Shown here in pieces: positions 12,551 to 27,200 of a stretch of 64,000 nt of DNA. Below the pieces are notes generated by a model that was given only the letters and a program-made list of their open reading frames with translations, was not told where the DNA came from and did not search any database. The number at the start of each line of letters is the position of its first letter. Position 1 is the stretch's first letter. Position numbers and translations under genes: made by a program. The DNA comes from Panopea generosa (lineage: Eukaryota > Mollusca > Bivalvia > Adapedonta > Hiatellidae), in NCBI GenBank assembly GCA_029582155.1, contig CM055896.1, positions 23,465,184 through 23,529,183 on the forward strand, read 5' to 3'.

Positions 12551-15500
12551 ACAGAAAAGTTGATTGTAACGAGATTAAAATATACTTTAAAGTACATAAA
12601 CACCAACTAGTCGATGTAAATGACAAATTCCTAATTTTGTTTCATATACTTATCACTTTGCCGTACTTTTCTTGTATCGAATATACAATATTGAGTTCTC
12701 TACAAAGACCTCTATAAAAGTTAAATGTCAGAGCTTTCCGATGTATGGTAATATTATATATCAACCTTTCAACGGCGATGTAATAGCCAGTGAATATATG
12801 ACCTGTGGTATATTACGAAGCTACAGTTTTATTTCATTTGTATCTTTACTCCTATCTCGTTAATCTAAATCGCATTTAAAAACGCAGTGAAACGCATACA
12901 TAACGGAACAGTTAACCCGCAACTTTTGTACTTCCAATATATTTGTCAAAATATTGAGTAACGTTATTAATTTTGTTATATGACATTAAGAAGACAATTA
13001 TGCATTAATTTTACACAAACTAAATATTCTGTCTTATTCAAGTTCAAATTTCATGGTAATTGCTTTGATATTACATAAAATATCAGGTACGTAGAATGTT
13101 AGGTGTCAGGTTAGCTGTTCCAGTTTACTACAAACAATACACATGACAAATACTACATTCTCATGTCATGTACGACTGTGGCGTCTGGCAATGATGTATT
13201 GGACTATCGGGAGACACATTTGTCTAGCATCTTTCTGAGCTCACATTTAATTTATTACCTGTAGTAGAGATATGTCTTAATTACGCAATATTGCCTAAGA
13301 ATGAGAGATACAGCTCTTTGGAGGATTGGAAATTAACGTGCACGTACAGCAGACCTAATATTCAAATTGAATTATTCATTTTATTGTTAACATTTCGTTT
13401 TTCTAGTCACATGGAACATTGAAGTCGGTTTATATAGAATTATATTCGAAAGAAACAGTAATTAAAACATAAATCACCAAACTTGGATAGCGCCGATAAA
13501 CTGATAAAGATGACGATAAAGATATTTTAGTTAAAATATAATATGTTGTAACGGCAAATATTGAAACCGTTTTACAGGGGATGTTTATTGGAAGGCATGA
13601 CGTCGTTGGACAAATAAAGAAATATATTAATTCTTAGTTTAAACAATATTTTATTCACATAAGCACATATATTTAGCATACATTTAACAATAAAGCATAA
13701 CAAGTTATGTGGAAAGGATACAGAAAAAGGTTTAAAAAATTGTGTAAATCTGCTTCCATAACAGTTTTTTTACATTTCATATAGACTTTATTATATCGTT
13801 CCGTAGTAATTTCAATTTAAATGATAAATGAAATAATAGTTTATTCAGAATATTTCAGATAAAAAAAAGAGTATTAGTTGAAGAGAATGAAAGAAAGAGA
13901 CTTCACTGATTTTGTCTTCTTTTATCGATTCATGCCGATACAGGGGACAGGTGTTTTGCAAGTTTATGTTTATAAATTCAATTCATTCAGTATTTATTGT
14001 TTATTTCTATCTAAGATCAAATAGAGACGTGTCGTATAATTATGTAAGTAACTCTTGTTCTAAACTCCTCAAGATAACAGAACGATTTCTAAGAACGGTG
14101 GATTAGTCCAATGGGATTCAACGTGTCTTCGATATGTTGCGACGTTTTTATATTGTGTTATAAGTGTAAATAGGTATATTATAAACATATCAATAATTGA
14201 TATTAATAAATGACATTTTCAATATCATTCTATTGTCGTGTTTTATTTAGCCATAAATGCAGTACTCACATAAAAAAGAGCGTAACTTTGGGAGTATACT
14301 TTAGTATGTAAGCATTTATTTTTTAATGAATATAAAATTTATAAAAATGTAGGTTTAATTTAGCATTTTTCGATGTTGACATAACATAAATTATTATATA
14401 TCTCTCAATTAACCAAATTATAAGAAAATAAGGATCAGTGAATCAGATTTTAGCCTCCTGATAATACTCCAATTTCTTGCTATGATTAAGATAATAATTA
14501 TATATAAATATATATATATATATATATGTGTGTGTCATTGTTAAATCGTTGTATTCTTTTATATGCAATAATAACTGATCATGACAAACTGCTTCGTTTA
14601 AAATAGAATTTGCATATTGTGCAATCGTGTGCACTACTAGAGAACACCTTTTCATTATAGCCATCGTCAAATTTATTTGTAGAATGAAATGTAAGGAATT
14701 AAACATGACAACATCTATATATTCAGTAGCTTACGAAACATAATTATACTATAAGTATAATCAGACAATCAATATGATGATTGGTATGACGTGTTTTATC
14801 TTTAAAACTAATCGTTTACAAAGAGTTAGCAAATAACGCACTTAAACTGATATAGACATAGACACAGTTTATTGACTTAAACTTTACAGTTTCTCATCAT
14901 TATACATACAATTGGCAATATTTTTGCACATGACAGATTTATGCATTATGAACACTTGAAAAAGTATAAAATGATATCTGGTATTCAAATCATGGGCGCG
15001 GTGTGGAATAATGTGTTACAGTAAGGCGCTTCTATTGGGAAATTATAAGACCATCACCAACCAACAATGTTTGTTAGAAAATGAATAATATCTATCATAC
15101 GACGGAACATAAATACAAACATGAGTATTCATAATTCGAGAAAAAGGGAAACGCATAAAAAATATCATCCATGATATGAATAGAATTTCATAGAAAGTGG
15201 CTTTGGTTTGGAAATGATCATTCATTTGACAATTTAAAGAGAAATGTATTTATTATTTACGTACCTACCTTTTTATTTACTGCAGTGAGATGCATTGATC
15301 TCTCTTACATTGACATTTATAACATAAATCCGGTTGGTTAACATCAGTTGTTGATTTGTATAACGGCAATTAACAAAATGTGGATTTTATCAGAGCAGTA
15401 TCAGACGAAGGATGGGAAACAATACCATATGTAATGTTCAGCGACATCTGCTTTAACTTTGTTCTTGCTGAAAATATAACACAACAAAAACTAAAACGAT

Positions 15501-16237
15501 GGTTTGTTTCATACCCTCTAGCCACAAATATTAACTTTTATAAAGTTAATAAAATAATCATTTTCAAACTAAAATAGCCTTACACACTAGTAAATATTAT
15601 ATTGTTTGCATTTATAAACTCAGATACATGAAGTCGTAGTAGTACAAGCCACCCATAAATTTCCATTTACTTAAAACTACACTTTGGAGATATAAAACAC
15701 AACACAGGAAGAGATATAAAACACAACACAAAGTTTACAAGGGACTTACTTTGACATTAGAAATTGACACCAATTCAGGAGGTACACAGGTAAACAACTA
15801 ATAACCAAACTAGATAATACTTACTGTAGGATGTTTACAACTCGTGCCAACTAGCTATACATAATAAACTTGCCGAAATTAGGAGACAAACTGATGATGT
15901 AGACACATATGTATAAATAGGATTTTAGTTTTGATATATTTATCTTTTCTTATTTTCTGTTCATCAATTAACATTTATCTATATAATAACTGAATCAATG
16001 GAATCGGTAAAATAATGTTATTTAAAATTAAAGAAGGCGTTCTTTTAACTTTTCTCATTTAGATAATCTTTTATGCGGAGACGCGTAGTTGAGATTTGTT
16101 ACTAGAAAGTAATGCGCGGACTGAAAACACGTACATAAAATGCACTTTAGATTAGTTTAATGTATACTAATGTTGTTAGCTATATTGCGAACAAAGTTTA
16201 GAGATGATAGGAATCGATCTCGAGTTTCCTGGATAAA
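12551..16237. other. AT-rich intergenic DNA, no gene recognised
   Basis: This 3.7-kb stretch has no frame with a recognisable domain. It holds a TA-rich microsatellite (14501-14535) and a 24-bp unit repeated twice at 15687-15730, with the word GAGATATAAAACACAACACA present exactly twice. I see no splice-flanked exon I can defend. Confidence 0.55.
14501..14535. repeat. (TA)n microsatellite followed by (TG)n
   Basis: A run of alternating TA, about 25 bases, passes into TGTGTGTG. It is a simple sequence repeat and prone to length error. Confidence 0.85.
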
Positions 16238-16340
16238 CTAATGAGTGTTGTTTTGAGAGGCCAGCGATCTAAGGTGGGGATCGAATCCACTGCCTGTCGC
16301 ATGAGCAGTCAAAACTCTACCCGCTAGACTACCGCCCCGC
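16238..16340 (-). mobile_element. tRNA-headed SINE (head region)
   Basis: Read on the minus strand from 16340, the sequence starts GCGGGGCGGTAGTCTAGCGG, an A-box-like head, and has the B-box GGATTCGATCC at 16288-16278. After the head the minus strand continues through CTGGCCTCTC into unrecognised sequence. Anticodon-arm and acceptor pairing are poor, so I call it a SINE or SINE head and not a tRNA gene. The 3' limit is uncertain. Confidence 0.7.
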
Positions 16341-17210
16341 TTCGAATGTATTTTCGTACTGCTTGTTATACGATGATACCAAATAGTATGTATATGCAAG
16401 TATTTGCAATAAAAATAACTGTGATGATTATTTTGTTTATTATTCCGATATTTCTCAGCTACAAAACAAAATAAAGTCATAACGAATTGATTCAATAAAT
16501 AAAATGTTTTGGTCCCGTTTTTCAAAGTTTGTTTCTATTTGCTAGGTAATAATAACGTATCAACTGAATAAGTGAAAGTTAAAATTCTAATGTCTCTATT
16601 GCACATTTAACAAAAATTCAAGAATGTAGATTGTCAATATTTATTTTTAATATATATCTGTAATTGTGAAGATGAGTCTAATATATTATTATCTGATTGC
16701 TGTATATGTCGTATACCATGATGATATTATCGATCGATAAGTTTAAGTACGACCAAGTTAATTCCCTCGCGTTCGCTATGCTTGTTTGACTTTATCACCA
16801 AAGCCGTATTTGTCTTTGAAGTGCTTCTCCTGGACTTTCAAAATTGCAATACAGATGTATGTTACTTTGTGAAAGTGAATGAAATAAAGACGCATAAATA
16901 ATTGATTTCTCCAGCCGGATGATTTGATTTATTAAGGCAAGTGATAACAGCACTCGGTTATTAACCTGTACACTGCACACTAATTAACTATGATTGCTCA
17001 ACTTTGATGATTTGATAGCACGCTTGTTGTGTCTCAAATTCTTCCGGATATTGGGTTATGAGCATAATCTACTGTTTTTCACACATTCCGGAGAGCGTAA
17101 TACACAACGTCGCTATAGGAGTTTCGTAAAACATGAGCATTTCTAATAACAGACCAACGTGAACAAGAAATGTACTGTGTCAATTATAAAGAGTGTTAAT
17201 AATTTTAAAA
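16341..17210. other. AT-rich intergenic DNA
   Basis: No gene or repeat is recognised between two SINE copies. The small minus-strand frame at 16795-16980 has no domain. Confidence 0.5.
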
Positions 17211-17392
17211 GCGGGGGCGGTATTTTAATGGCTATTGTTGGCCGCTCACGCCGGAGGTTGCGGGTTCAATCCAAACTCGACCCGATGCCTCTCACAAAAC
17301 AACAATCAGTACTGGTTTTACCCAAGAAGCGGACTCGAGAGCGGTTCATATAAGCTTTGAGCTTTCATCGCAATCGAGCTAAAATAAATTAG
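17211..17392 (+). mobile_element. tRNA-headed SINE, plus strand
   Basis: The head begins GCGGGGGCGG and has the B-box GGTTCAATCC at 17263-17272. The tail contains CAGTACTGGTTTTACCCA, a GGACTCGAGAGCGG core and CAATCGAGCTAAAATAAAT. The same ordered tail blocks occur in the copy at 5391-5592. The A-box is weaker than in the other copies. The frame at 17159-17353 follows the SINE and is not a gene. Confidence 0.82.
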
Positions 17393-17627
17393 TATAAACT
17401 AAAATTAAAACTAACTCAATGTATGTATTATATAAAAGGGAATATTCAGATTCGTTATATTTGGAATTTTCTTTAGCGTTTAATTATAAGTCTGAGAGAT
17501 GGTCACAAATGTTGTTTTTCTTCAATACGATCTTTAAATATGTCTATTTCATTTGAACTAAGTATCTGCTTATTCAACTTATCCCGTTCTTGTGACCCTT
17601 TTCCTCCGAAAGATGTGTGTTTTTGTA
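17393..17627. other. AT-rich spacer
   Basis: A short AT-rich stretch between SINE copies with nothing recognisable. Confidence 0.5.
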
Positions 17628-17880
17628 GTTGAATGGATATTAACCGTCATTCTTTTGCCACCAGATGATCAGTTGACCTAGCCACTCTTTTGAAGGTAAT
17701 AGGTAACCAGTACTGGAGCACAACCATTTTCTCCCCGCAAGTAACTTGAATCAGTAGTGAAATACGAATGACAATCAGCCACAATGTCCTTAGATCAATC
17801 ATTATGGAGACAGTGGCCGGGTTGGGATTCGAACCCCTGATTTGGTAGTCAGACGCGCTACCGACTAAGCTAACCGACCT
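17628..17880 (-). mobile_element. tRNA-headed SINE, minus strand, abutting the satellite
   Basis: The head lies at the right end: on the minus strand GGTCGGTTAGCTTAGTCGG from 17879, with the B-box GGTTCGAATCC at 17835-17825. The body reads through CACTGTCTCC, CATTGTGGCTGATTGTCATT and GCTCCAGTACTGGTTACC, then toward 17628. Folding the head as a tRNA gives a plausible anticodon stem but an 8-base loop and almost no variable loop, so it is not a functional tRNA. The body matches the copy at 41405-41550. The head sits only about 15 bp from the start of the 34-bp satellite. Confidence 0.85.
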
Positions 17881-17896
17881 TCTCCGAAAGAAGAAG

Positions 17897-18206
17897 TTAG
17901 TACTTTTTTACAAGATGGACGGTATATAACGTTAGTGTTTTCTACAAGATGGGCGGCATATGACGTTAGTGTTTCCTACAAGATTGACGGTATATAACGT
18001 TAGTGCTTTCTACAAGATGGGCGGCATATGACGTTAGTGTTTTCTATAAGATGGACGGTATATAACGTGAGTGTTTTCTACAAGATGAGCGGCATATGAC
18101 GTTAGTGATTTCAACATGATGGACGGCATATGACGTTAGTGTTTTCTACAAGATGGACGGTATATGACGTTAGTGTTTTCTACAAGATGGACGGTATATA
18201 ACGTTA
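17897..18206. repeat. 34-bp satellite, first block
   Basis: Monomers begin here with GTTAGTAC, then ACAAGATGGACGG and TATATAACGTTAG. This block carries many GGGCGGCATATGACG variants. It ends exactly at GTTA (18203-18206), where a 470-bp insertion starts. Confidence 0.97.
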
Positions 18207-18676
18207 GGAGGAAGACCTGTGACCTCTTGTTAAAGAGGTCATTGTGTGCAGTAATAGGTCCATTTAAAATATAAACTGTGCAATTCATTTGTGTTTATGT
18301 TTACATTGGCTGTAATTCCTCCAATATTATTCATCCCATGTGAAAGTTTAAGTCTTTATGTACTAAGATACAGGATATTTTTGTATTTTTCAGTGACTAC
18401 TTTGTCAGAGTGTATGAGGATAGAGACAACTTGACTGAAACTCGGGCACCAGCATTTTCCTGACATTTTGGATAGAGTGATGGGACGAATGGATATAGTG
18501 AAAAAATGAGATTATCATGATGGCATTACAGAGACACAGAAAGACTGCTAAATAGGTCTCCTGCGTGGATTAACTTGTGCTATATGTGTGGGAATGGTTT
18601 TAAATTTGTGACAGAACACCAAAACTATAGAATTTCAGTTGAAATATATAGGCAAAAAAGTGACTGGTCTGACTCC
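18207..18676. mobile_element. 470-bp non-autonomous transposon-like insertion in the satellite
   Basis: Unique sequence interrupts the satellite. The satellite word GTTA lies directly on both sides (18203-18206 and 18677-18680), consistent with a 4-bp (or GTTAG, 5-bp) target-site duplication. The left end GGAGGAAGACCTGTGACC and the inverted right end GGAGTCAGACCAGTCACT match at 13 of 18 positions, so these look like diverged terminal inverted repeats. No protein frame is visible. It also has a small internal inverted repeat near the left end (GACCTCTTG...AAGAGGTC). The superfamily is unknown. Confidence 0.68.
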
Positions 18677-21036
18677 GTTAGTGTTTTCTACAAGATGGGC
18701 GGAATATGACGTGAGTGTTTTCTACAAGATGGATGGTATATGACGTAAGTGTTTTCTACAAGATGTACGTTATATAACGTTAGTGTTTTCTACAAGATTG
18801 GCGGCATATGACGTTAGTGTTTTCTACAAGATGGACGGTATATAACGTGAGTGTTTTCTACAAGATGGACGGTATATGTCGTTAGTGTTTTCGACAAGAT
18901 GGACGGTATATATAACGTTAGTGTTTTCTACCAGATGGCCGGTACATAACGTAAGTGTTTTCTACAAGATGGACGGTATATGACGTTCGTATTTTCTACA
19001 AGATGGACGGTATATAACGTGAGTGTTTTCTACAAGATAGCCGGTATAAAACGTTAGTGTTTTCTACAAGATGGACGGTATATAACGTTAGTGTTTTCTA
19101 CAAGATGGACGGTATATAACGTGAGTGTTTTCTACAAGATGAACGGTATATGACGTTAGTGTTTTCTACAAGATTGACGGTATATAACGTTAGTGTTTTC
19201 AACAAGATTGGCGGCATATGACGTTAGTGTTTTCTACATGATGGACAGCATATGACGTGAGTGTCTTCTACAAGATGGACTGCATATAACGTTAGTGTTT
19301 TCTACAAGATGGACGGTATATAATGTAAGTGTTTTCTACAAGATGGGCGGCATATGACGTTAGTGTTTTCTACATGATGGACGGTATATGACGTTAGTGT
19401 TTTCAACAAGAGGGACAGCATATGACGTGAGTGTCTTCTACAAGATGGACGGCATATAACGTTAGTGTTTTCTACATGATGGACAGCATATGACGTGAGT
19501 GTCTTCTACAAGATGGACGGTATATAACGTTAGTGTCTTCTACAAGATGGACGGCATATGACGTTAGTGTTTTCTACAAGATGGACGGTTTATGACGTTA
19601 GTGTTTTCTACAAGATGGACGGTATATAACGTTAGTGTTTTCTACAAGATGGGCGGCATATGACGTTAGTGTTTTCTACAAGATGGACGGTATATAACGT
19701 TAGAGTTTTCCACAAGATGGACGGTATATGACGTTATTGTTTTCGACAAGATGGACGGTATATATAAAGTTCCTGTTTTTTACAAGATGGATGGTATATA
19801 ACGTGAGTGTTTTCTACAAGATGGACAGTATATATAACGTTAGTGTTTTCTACAAGATGGACGGTATATGACGTTAGTGTTTTCAACAAGATGGACGGTA
19901 TATAACGAGAGTGTTTTCTACAAGATGGACGGTATATATAACGTTAGTGTTTTCTACAAGATGGACGGTATATGACGTTAGTGTTTTCAACAAGATGGAC
20001 GTTATATATAACGTTAGTGTTTTCTACAAGATGGACGGTATATGACGTCAGTGTTTTCTACCAGATGGTCTGTATATATAACGTTAGTGTTTTCTACAAG
20101 ATGGACGGTTTATGATCTTTTAGTGTTTTCTACAAATATATCGTAAGTGTTTTCTACAAGATGGACGGTATATAACGTTAGTGTTTTCTACAATATGGGC
20201 GATATAACGTTAGTGCTTCCTATAAGATGGACGGTATATGACGTTATTGTTTTCTACAAATATAACGTAAGTGTTTCTACAAGATGGACGTTATATGCCG
20301 TTAGTGTTTTCTACAAGATGGACGGTATATTTAACGTAAGTGTTCTCTACAAGATGGACGGTATATGACGTAAGTGATTTCTACAAGATGGGCTGTATAT
20401 ATAACGTTAGTGTTTTCTACAAGATGGACGGTATATGATGTTTTAGTGTTTTCTACAAATATAACGTAAGTGTTTTCTACAAGATGGACGGTATATAACG
20501 TTAGTGTTTTCTACAAGATGGACGGTATATGACGTTTTAGTGTTTTATACAAATACAACGTAAGTGTTTTCTACAAGATGGACGATATATAACTTTAGTG
20601 TTTTCTACAAGATGGACGGTATATATAATGTTAGTGTTATCTACAAGATGGACAGTATATAACGTTAGCGTTATCTACAAGATGGCCGCTATATAACGTT
20701 AGTGTTATCTACAAACTGGGCGGTATATAACGTTAGTATTTTCTACAAGATGGACGGTATATGAAGTTAGTGTTATCTACAAGATTGACGGTATATAACG
20801 TTAGTATTTTCTACAAGATGGCCGCTATATAACGTTAGTGTTATCTACAAACTGGGCGGTATATAACGTTAGTATTTTCTACAAGATGGACGGTATATGT
20901 CGTTAGTGTTATCTACAAGATGGACGGTATATGAAGTTAGTGTTATCTACAAGATTGACGGTATATAACGTTAGTATTTTCTACAAAATGGACGGTATCA
21001 AACGTGAGTGTTTTCTAAAAGATGGCCGGTATATAA

Positions 21037-22500
21037 CGTTAGGGTTTTCTACAAGATGGACGTTATATAACGTTAGTGTTTTCTACTAGATGGACGGTAT
21101 ATAACGTGAGTGTTCTCTACAAGATGGACGGTATACATAACTTTAGTGTTTTCTACAAGATGGACGGTATATATGACGTTAGTGTTTTCTACTAGATGGA
21201 CGGTATATAACATGAGTGTTCTCTACAAGATGGACGGTATATATAGCTTCAGTGTTCTCTACAAGATGGACGGTATATATAACTTTAGTGTTATCTACAA
21301 GATGGACGGTATATATAACGTAAGTGTTTTCTACAAGATGGACGGTATATAACGTTAGTGTTATCTGCAAGATGGACGGTATATACCGTTAGTGTTATTT
21401 ACAAGATGGACGGTATCAAATGTGAGTGTTTTCTAAAAGATGGCCGGTATATAACGTTAGGGTTTTCTACAAGATGGACGTTATATAACGTTAGTGTTTT
21501 CTACTAGATGGACGGTATATAACGTGAGTGTTCTCTACAAGATGGACGGTATACATAACTTTAGTGTTTTCTACAAGATGGACGGTATATATGACGTTAG
21601 TGTTTTCTACTAGATGGACGGTGTATAACATGAGTGTTCTCTACAAGATGGACGGTATATATAGCTTCAGTGTTCTCTACAAGATGGACGGTATATATAA
21701 CTTTAGTGTTTCTACAAGATGGCCGGTATATAACGTGAGTGTTCTTTACAAGATGGTCGGTATATATAACGTAAGTGTTTTCTTCAAGATGGACGGTATA
21801 TAACGTTAGTTTCTACAAGATGGACGGTATATATAACTTTAGTGTTATCTACAAGATGGACGGTATATATAACGTAAGTGTTCTTTACAAGATGGACGGT
21901 ATATATAACGTGAGTGTTATCTACAAGATGGACGGTATATATAACGTAAGTGTTTTCTACAAGATGGACGGTATATAACGTTAGTATTTTCTACAAGATG
22001 GACGGTATATAACGTTAGTGTTATCTGCAAGATGGACGGTATATACCGTTAGTGTTATTTACAAGATGGACGATATCAAACGTGAGTGTTTTCTAAAAGA
22101 TGGCCGGTATATAACGTTAGGGTTTTCTACAAGATGGACGTTATATAACGTTAGTGTTTTCTACTAGATGGACGGTATATAACGTGAGTGTTCTCTACAA
22201 GATGGACGGTATACATAACTTAAGTGTTTTCTACAAGATGGACGGTATATATGACGTTAGTGTTTTCTACTAGATGGACGGTATATAACATGAGTGTTCT
22301 CTACAAGATGGACGGTATATATAGCTTCAGTGTTCTCTACAAGATGGACGGTATATATAACTTTAGTGTTTCTACAAGATGGCCGGTATATAACGTGAGT
22401 GTTCTTTACAAGATGGTCGGTATATATAACGTGAGTGTTCTTTACAAGATGGTCGGTATATATAACTTTAGTGTTTTCTTCAAGATGGACGGTATATAAC
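21037..22500. repeat. 418/660-bp higher-order blocks in the satellite
   Basis: A monomer series marked by the rare words AGGGTTTTCTAC and TTTCTACTAGATGG begins at about 21041, 21459 and 22119, giving offsets of 418 and 660 bp. The same series appears in less complete form near 26020 and 29022. Frames at 21110, 21528 and 22224 reflect these blocks and are not genes. Confidence 0.85.
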
Positions 22501-24298
22501 GTTAGTTTCTACAAGATGGGCGGTATATAACGTAAATGTTTTCAACAAGATGGAGAGTATATAACGTTAGTGTTTTCTACAAGATGGACGGTATATAACG
22601 TTAGTGTTTTCTACAAGATGAGCGGTATAGAAAGTTAGTGTTTTCTACAAGATGGACGGTATAGAACGTTAGTGTTTTCTACAAGATGGACGGTCTATAA
22701 CGTTAGATTCTACAAGATGGACAGTATATAACGTAAGTGTTTTCTATAAGATGGACGGTATAGAAAGTAAGTGTTTTCTACAAGTTGGACGGTATAGAAC
22801 GTTAGTGTTTTCTACAAGATGTACGGTATATATAACTTTAGTGTTTCCTAGAAATGGACGGTATAGAACGTTAGTGTTTTCTACAAGATGGACGGTATAT
22901 ATAACTTCAGTGTTTTCTACAAATTGGACGGTATAGAACGTTAGTGTTCTCTACGAGATGGACGGTATATATAACGTGAGTGTTCTCTACAAGATGAACA
23001 GTATATATAACTTTAGTGTTTTCTACAAGATGGACGGTATATAACATTAATTTCTACAAGATGGACGGTATATAACGTTAGTGGTTTTTCCAAGATGGAC
23101 GGTATATAACGTTAGTGTTTTCTACAAGATGGACGGTATATAACGTTAGTGGTTTTTCCAAGATGGACGGTATATAACGTTAGTGTTTTCTACAAGATGG
23201 ACGTTATATAACGTTAGTGTTTTCTACAAGATGGACGTTATATAACGTTAGTATTTTCTACAAGATAGACGGTATATAACGTTAGTGTTTTCTACAAAAT
23301 GGACGGTATAAAACATTAGTGTTTTCTACAAGATTGGCGGTATATAAATTGAGTGTTTTCTACAAGATGGACGGTATATAACGTAAATGTTTTCAACAAG
23401 ATGGAGAGTATATAACATTAGTCTTCTCTACAAGATGGACGTTATATATAACGTTAGTGTTCTCTACAAGATGGATGGTATATATGACGTTAGTGTTTTC
23501 TACAAGATGGACGGTATATAACGTTAGTGGTTTTTACAAGATGAACAGTATATGACGTGAGTGTTTTCTACAAGATGGACGGTATATAACGTTAATGTTT
23601 TCTACAAGATATGCGGTATATAACGTTATTGTTTTCTACAAAATGCACGTTATATAACGTTGGTGTTTTCTACAAGATGGACGTTATATAACGTTGGTAT
23701 TTTCTACAAGATGGACGGTATATAACGTTAGTGTTTTCTACAAAATGGACGGTATAAAACATTAGTGTTTTCTACAAGATGGGCGGTATATAAAGTGAGT
23801 GTTTTCTACAAGATGGACGGTATATAACGTTAATGTTTTCTACAAGATGGACAGTATATGACGTTAGTGTTTTCTACAAGATGGACGGTAAATAACGTTA
23901 GTATTTTCTACAAGATGGTCGGTAAATAACGTAAATGTTTTCAACAAGATGGAGAGTATATAACGTTAGTGTTCTCTACAAGATGGACGTGATATATAAC
24001 GTTAGTGTTCTTTACAAGATGGACGGTATATATGACGTTAGTGTTTTCTACAAGATGGACGTTATATATAACTTAAGTGTTTTCTACAAGATGGACGGTA
24101 TATAACGTTAGTTTCTACAAGATGGACGTTATATAACGTTAGTGTTCTCTACAAGATGGACGTTATATATAACTTTAGTGTTTTCTACAAGATGGACGGT
24201 ATATAACGTTAGTGTTCTCTACAAGATGGACGTTATATATAACTTTAGTGTTTTCTACAAGATGGACGGTATATAACGTTAGTTTCTACAAGATGGAC

Positions 24299-27200
24299 GG
24301 AATATAACGTTAGTTTCTACATAATGGCCGGTATATAACGTTAGTGTTTTCTAAAAGATGGACGGTATAGAATGTTAGTGTTTTCTACAAGATGGACGGT
24401 ATTTAATGTTAGTGTTTTCTACTAGATGGACGGTATATAACGTTAGTGTTTTCTACAAGATGGACGGTATGTAACATTAGTGGTTTCTACAAGATGGACG
24501 GTATATAACGAAAGTGTTTTCTACAAGATGGACGGTATATAACGTTATTGTTTTCTACAAGATGGATGTTATATAACGTAAATGTTTTCAACAAGATGGA
24601 CGGTATATAACGTTAGTGTTTTCTACAAAATGGACGGTATATAACGTTAGTGTTTTCTACAAAATGGACGGTATAAAACGTTAATATTTTCTACAAGATC
24701 GATGGTGTATAACGTTAGTGGTTTCTACAAGATGGATGGTATAGAACGTTAATGTTTTCTACAAGATGGACGGTATATAACGTTAGTGTTTTCGACAAAA
24801 TGGACGGTATATAACGTTAGTGTTTTCTACAAAATGGACGGTATAAAACGTGAATGTTTTCTACAATATGGACGGTATATAAGTTAGTGGTTTCTACAAG
24901 ATGGACGGTATATAACGTTAGTGTTTTCTACAAGATGGGCGGTATATAACGTTAGTGTTTTCTACAAGATGGCCGGTTTATAACGTTAGTTTCTACAAGA
25001 TGGACGGTATATAACGTAAATGTTTTGTACAAGATGGCCGGTATATGACGTTAGTTCCTACAAGATGCACGGTATATAACGTAAACGTTTTCTACAAGAT
25101 GGACGGTATATAACGTTAGAGTTTTTTACATGATGGACGGTTTATGACGTTAGTGTTATCTACAAGATGGACGGTATATAAAGTTAGTGTTATCTACAAG
25201 ATGGACGGTATATGACATAAGTGTTATCTACAAGATGGACAGTTTATATAACGTTAGTGTTTTCTACAAGATGGACGGTATATAACGTTAGTGTTATCTA
25301 CAAGATGGAGGGTATATACCGTTAGTGTTATTTACAAGATGGACGTTATATATAACTTTAGTGTTTTCTACAAGATGGACGGTATAAAACGTTAGTGTTT
25401 TCTACAAGATGGGCGGTATATAAAGTGAGTGTTTTCTACAAGATGGACGGTATATAACGTAAATGTTTTCTACAAGATGGACAGTATATGACGTTAGTGT
25501 TATCTACAAGATGGTCGGTATATATAACGTTAGTGTTATCTACAAGATGGACGGTATAAAACGTGAGTGTTTTCTACAAGATGGCTGGTATATAACGTTA
25601 GGGTTCTCTACAAGATGGACGGTATATATAACTTTAGTGTTCTCTTCAAGATGGACGGTATATATAACTTTAGTGTTTTCTACAAGATGGCCGGTATATA
25701 ACGTGAGTGTTCTCTACAAGATGGTCGGTATATATAATGTTAGTGTTTTCTACAAGATGGACGGTATATAACGTTAGTTTCTAAAAGATGGACGGTATAT
25801 ATAACTTTAGTGTTCTCTTCAAGATGGACGGTATATATAACTTTAGTGTTTTCTACAAGGTGGCCGGTATATAACGTGAGTGTTCTCTACAAGATGGTCG
25901 GTATATTTAACGTTAGTGTTATCTACAAGATGGACGGTATATACCGTTAGTGTTATTTCCAAGATGGACGGTATAAAACGTGAGTGTTTTCTACAAGATG
26001 GCCGGTATATAACGTTAGGGTTTTCTACAAGATGGACGTTATATAACGTTAGTGTTTTCTACTAGATGGACGGTATATAACGTGAGTATTCTCTACAAGA
26101 TGGACGATATACATAACTTTAGTGTTTTCTACAAGATGGATGGTATATATGACGTTAGTGTTTTCTACTTGATGAACGGTATATAACGTGAGTGTTCTCT
26201 ACAATATGGACGGTATATATAACTTTAGTGTTCTCTACAAGATGGACGGAATAATATTTATATAACTTTAGTGTTTTCTACAAGATGGCCGGTATATAAC
26301 GTGAGTGTTCTCTACAAGATGGTCGGTATATATAATGTTAGTATTTTCTACAAGATGGACGGTATATAACGTTAGTTTCTAAAAGATGGACGGTATATAA
26401 CTTTAGTTTCTACAAGATGGACGGTATATAACGTTAGTTTCTACAAGATGGACGGTATATAACGTTAGTGTTTTCTACAAGATGAGCGGTATAGAAAGAT
26501 AGTGTTTTCTACAAGATGGACGGTATAGAACGTTAGTGTTTTCTACAAGATGGACGGTATATAACGTTAGATTCTACAATATGGACGGTATAAAACGTAA
26601 GTGTTTTCTACAAGTTGGACGGTATAGAAAGTTAGTGTTTTCTACAAGATGGACGGTATAGAACGTTAGTGTTTTCTGCAAGATGTACGGTATATATAAC
26701 TTTAGTGTTTCCTACAAGATGGACGGTATAGAACGTTAGTGTTTTCTACAAGATGGACGGTAAATAACGTTAATGTTTTTGTACAAGATGGACGTTATAT
26801 AACGTTAGTGTTTTCTACAAAATGGACGGTATAAAACGTTAGTGTTTTCTACAAGATGGGCTGTATATAAAGTGAGTGTTTTCTACAAGATGGACGGTAT
26901 ATAACGTAAATGTTTTCGACAAGATGGACAGTATATGACGTTAGTGTTTTCTACAATATGGACGGTATATAACGTTAGTGTTTTCTACAAGATGGTCGGT
27001 AAATAACGTAAATGTTTTCAACAAGATTGAGAGTATATAACGTTAGTGTTTTCTACAAGATGGACGTTATATATAACTTTAGTGTTCTCTACAAGATGGA
27101 CGGTATATATAACTTTAGTGTTTTCTACAAGATGGACGGTATATAACGTTAGTTTATACAAGATGGACGGTATATAACGTTAGTTTCTACAAGATGGACG

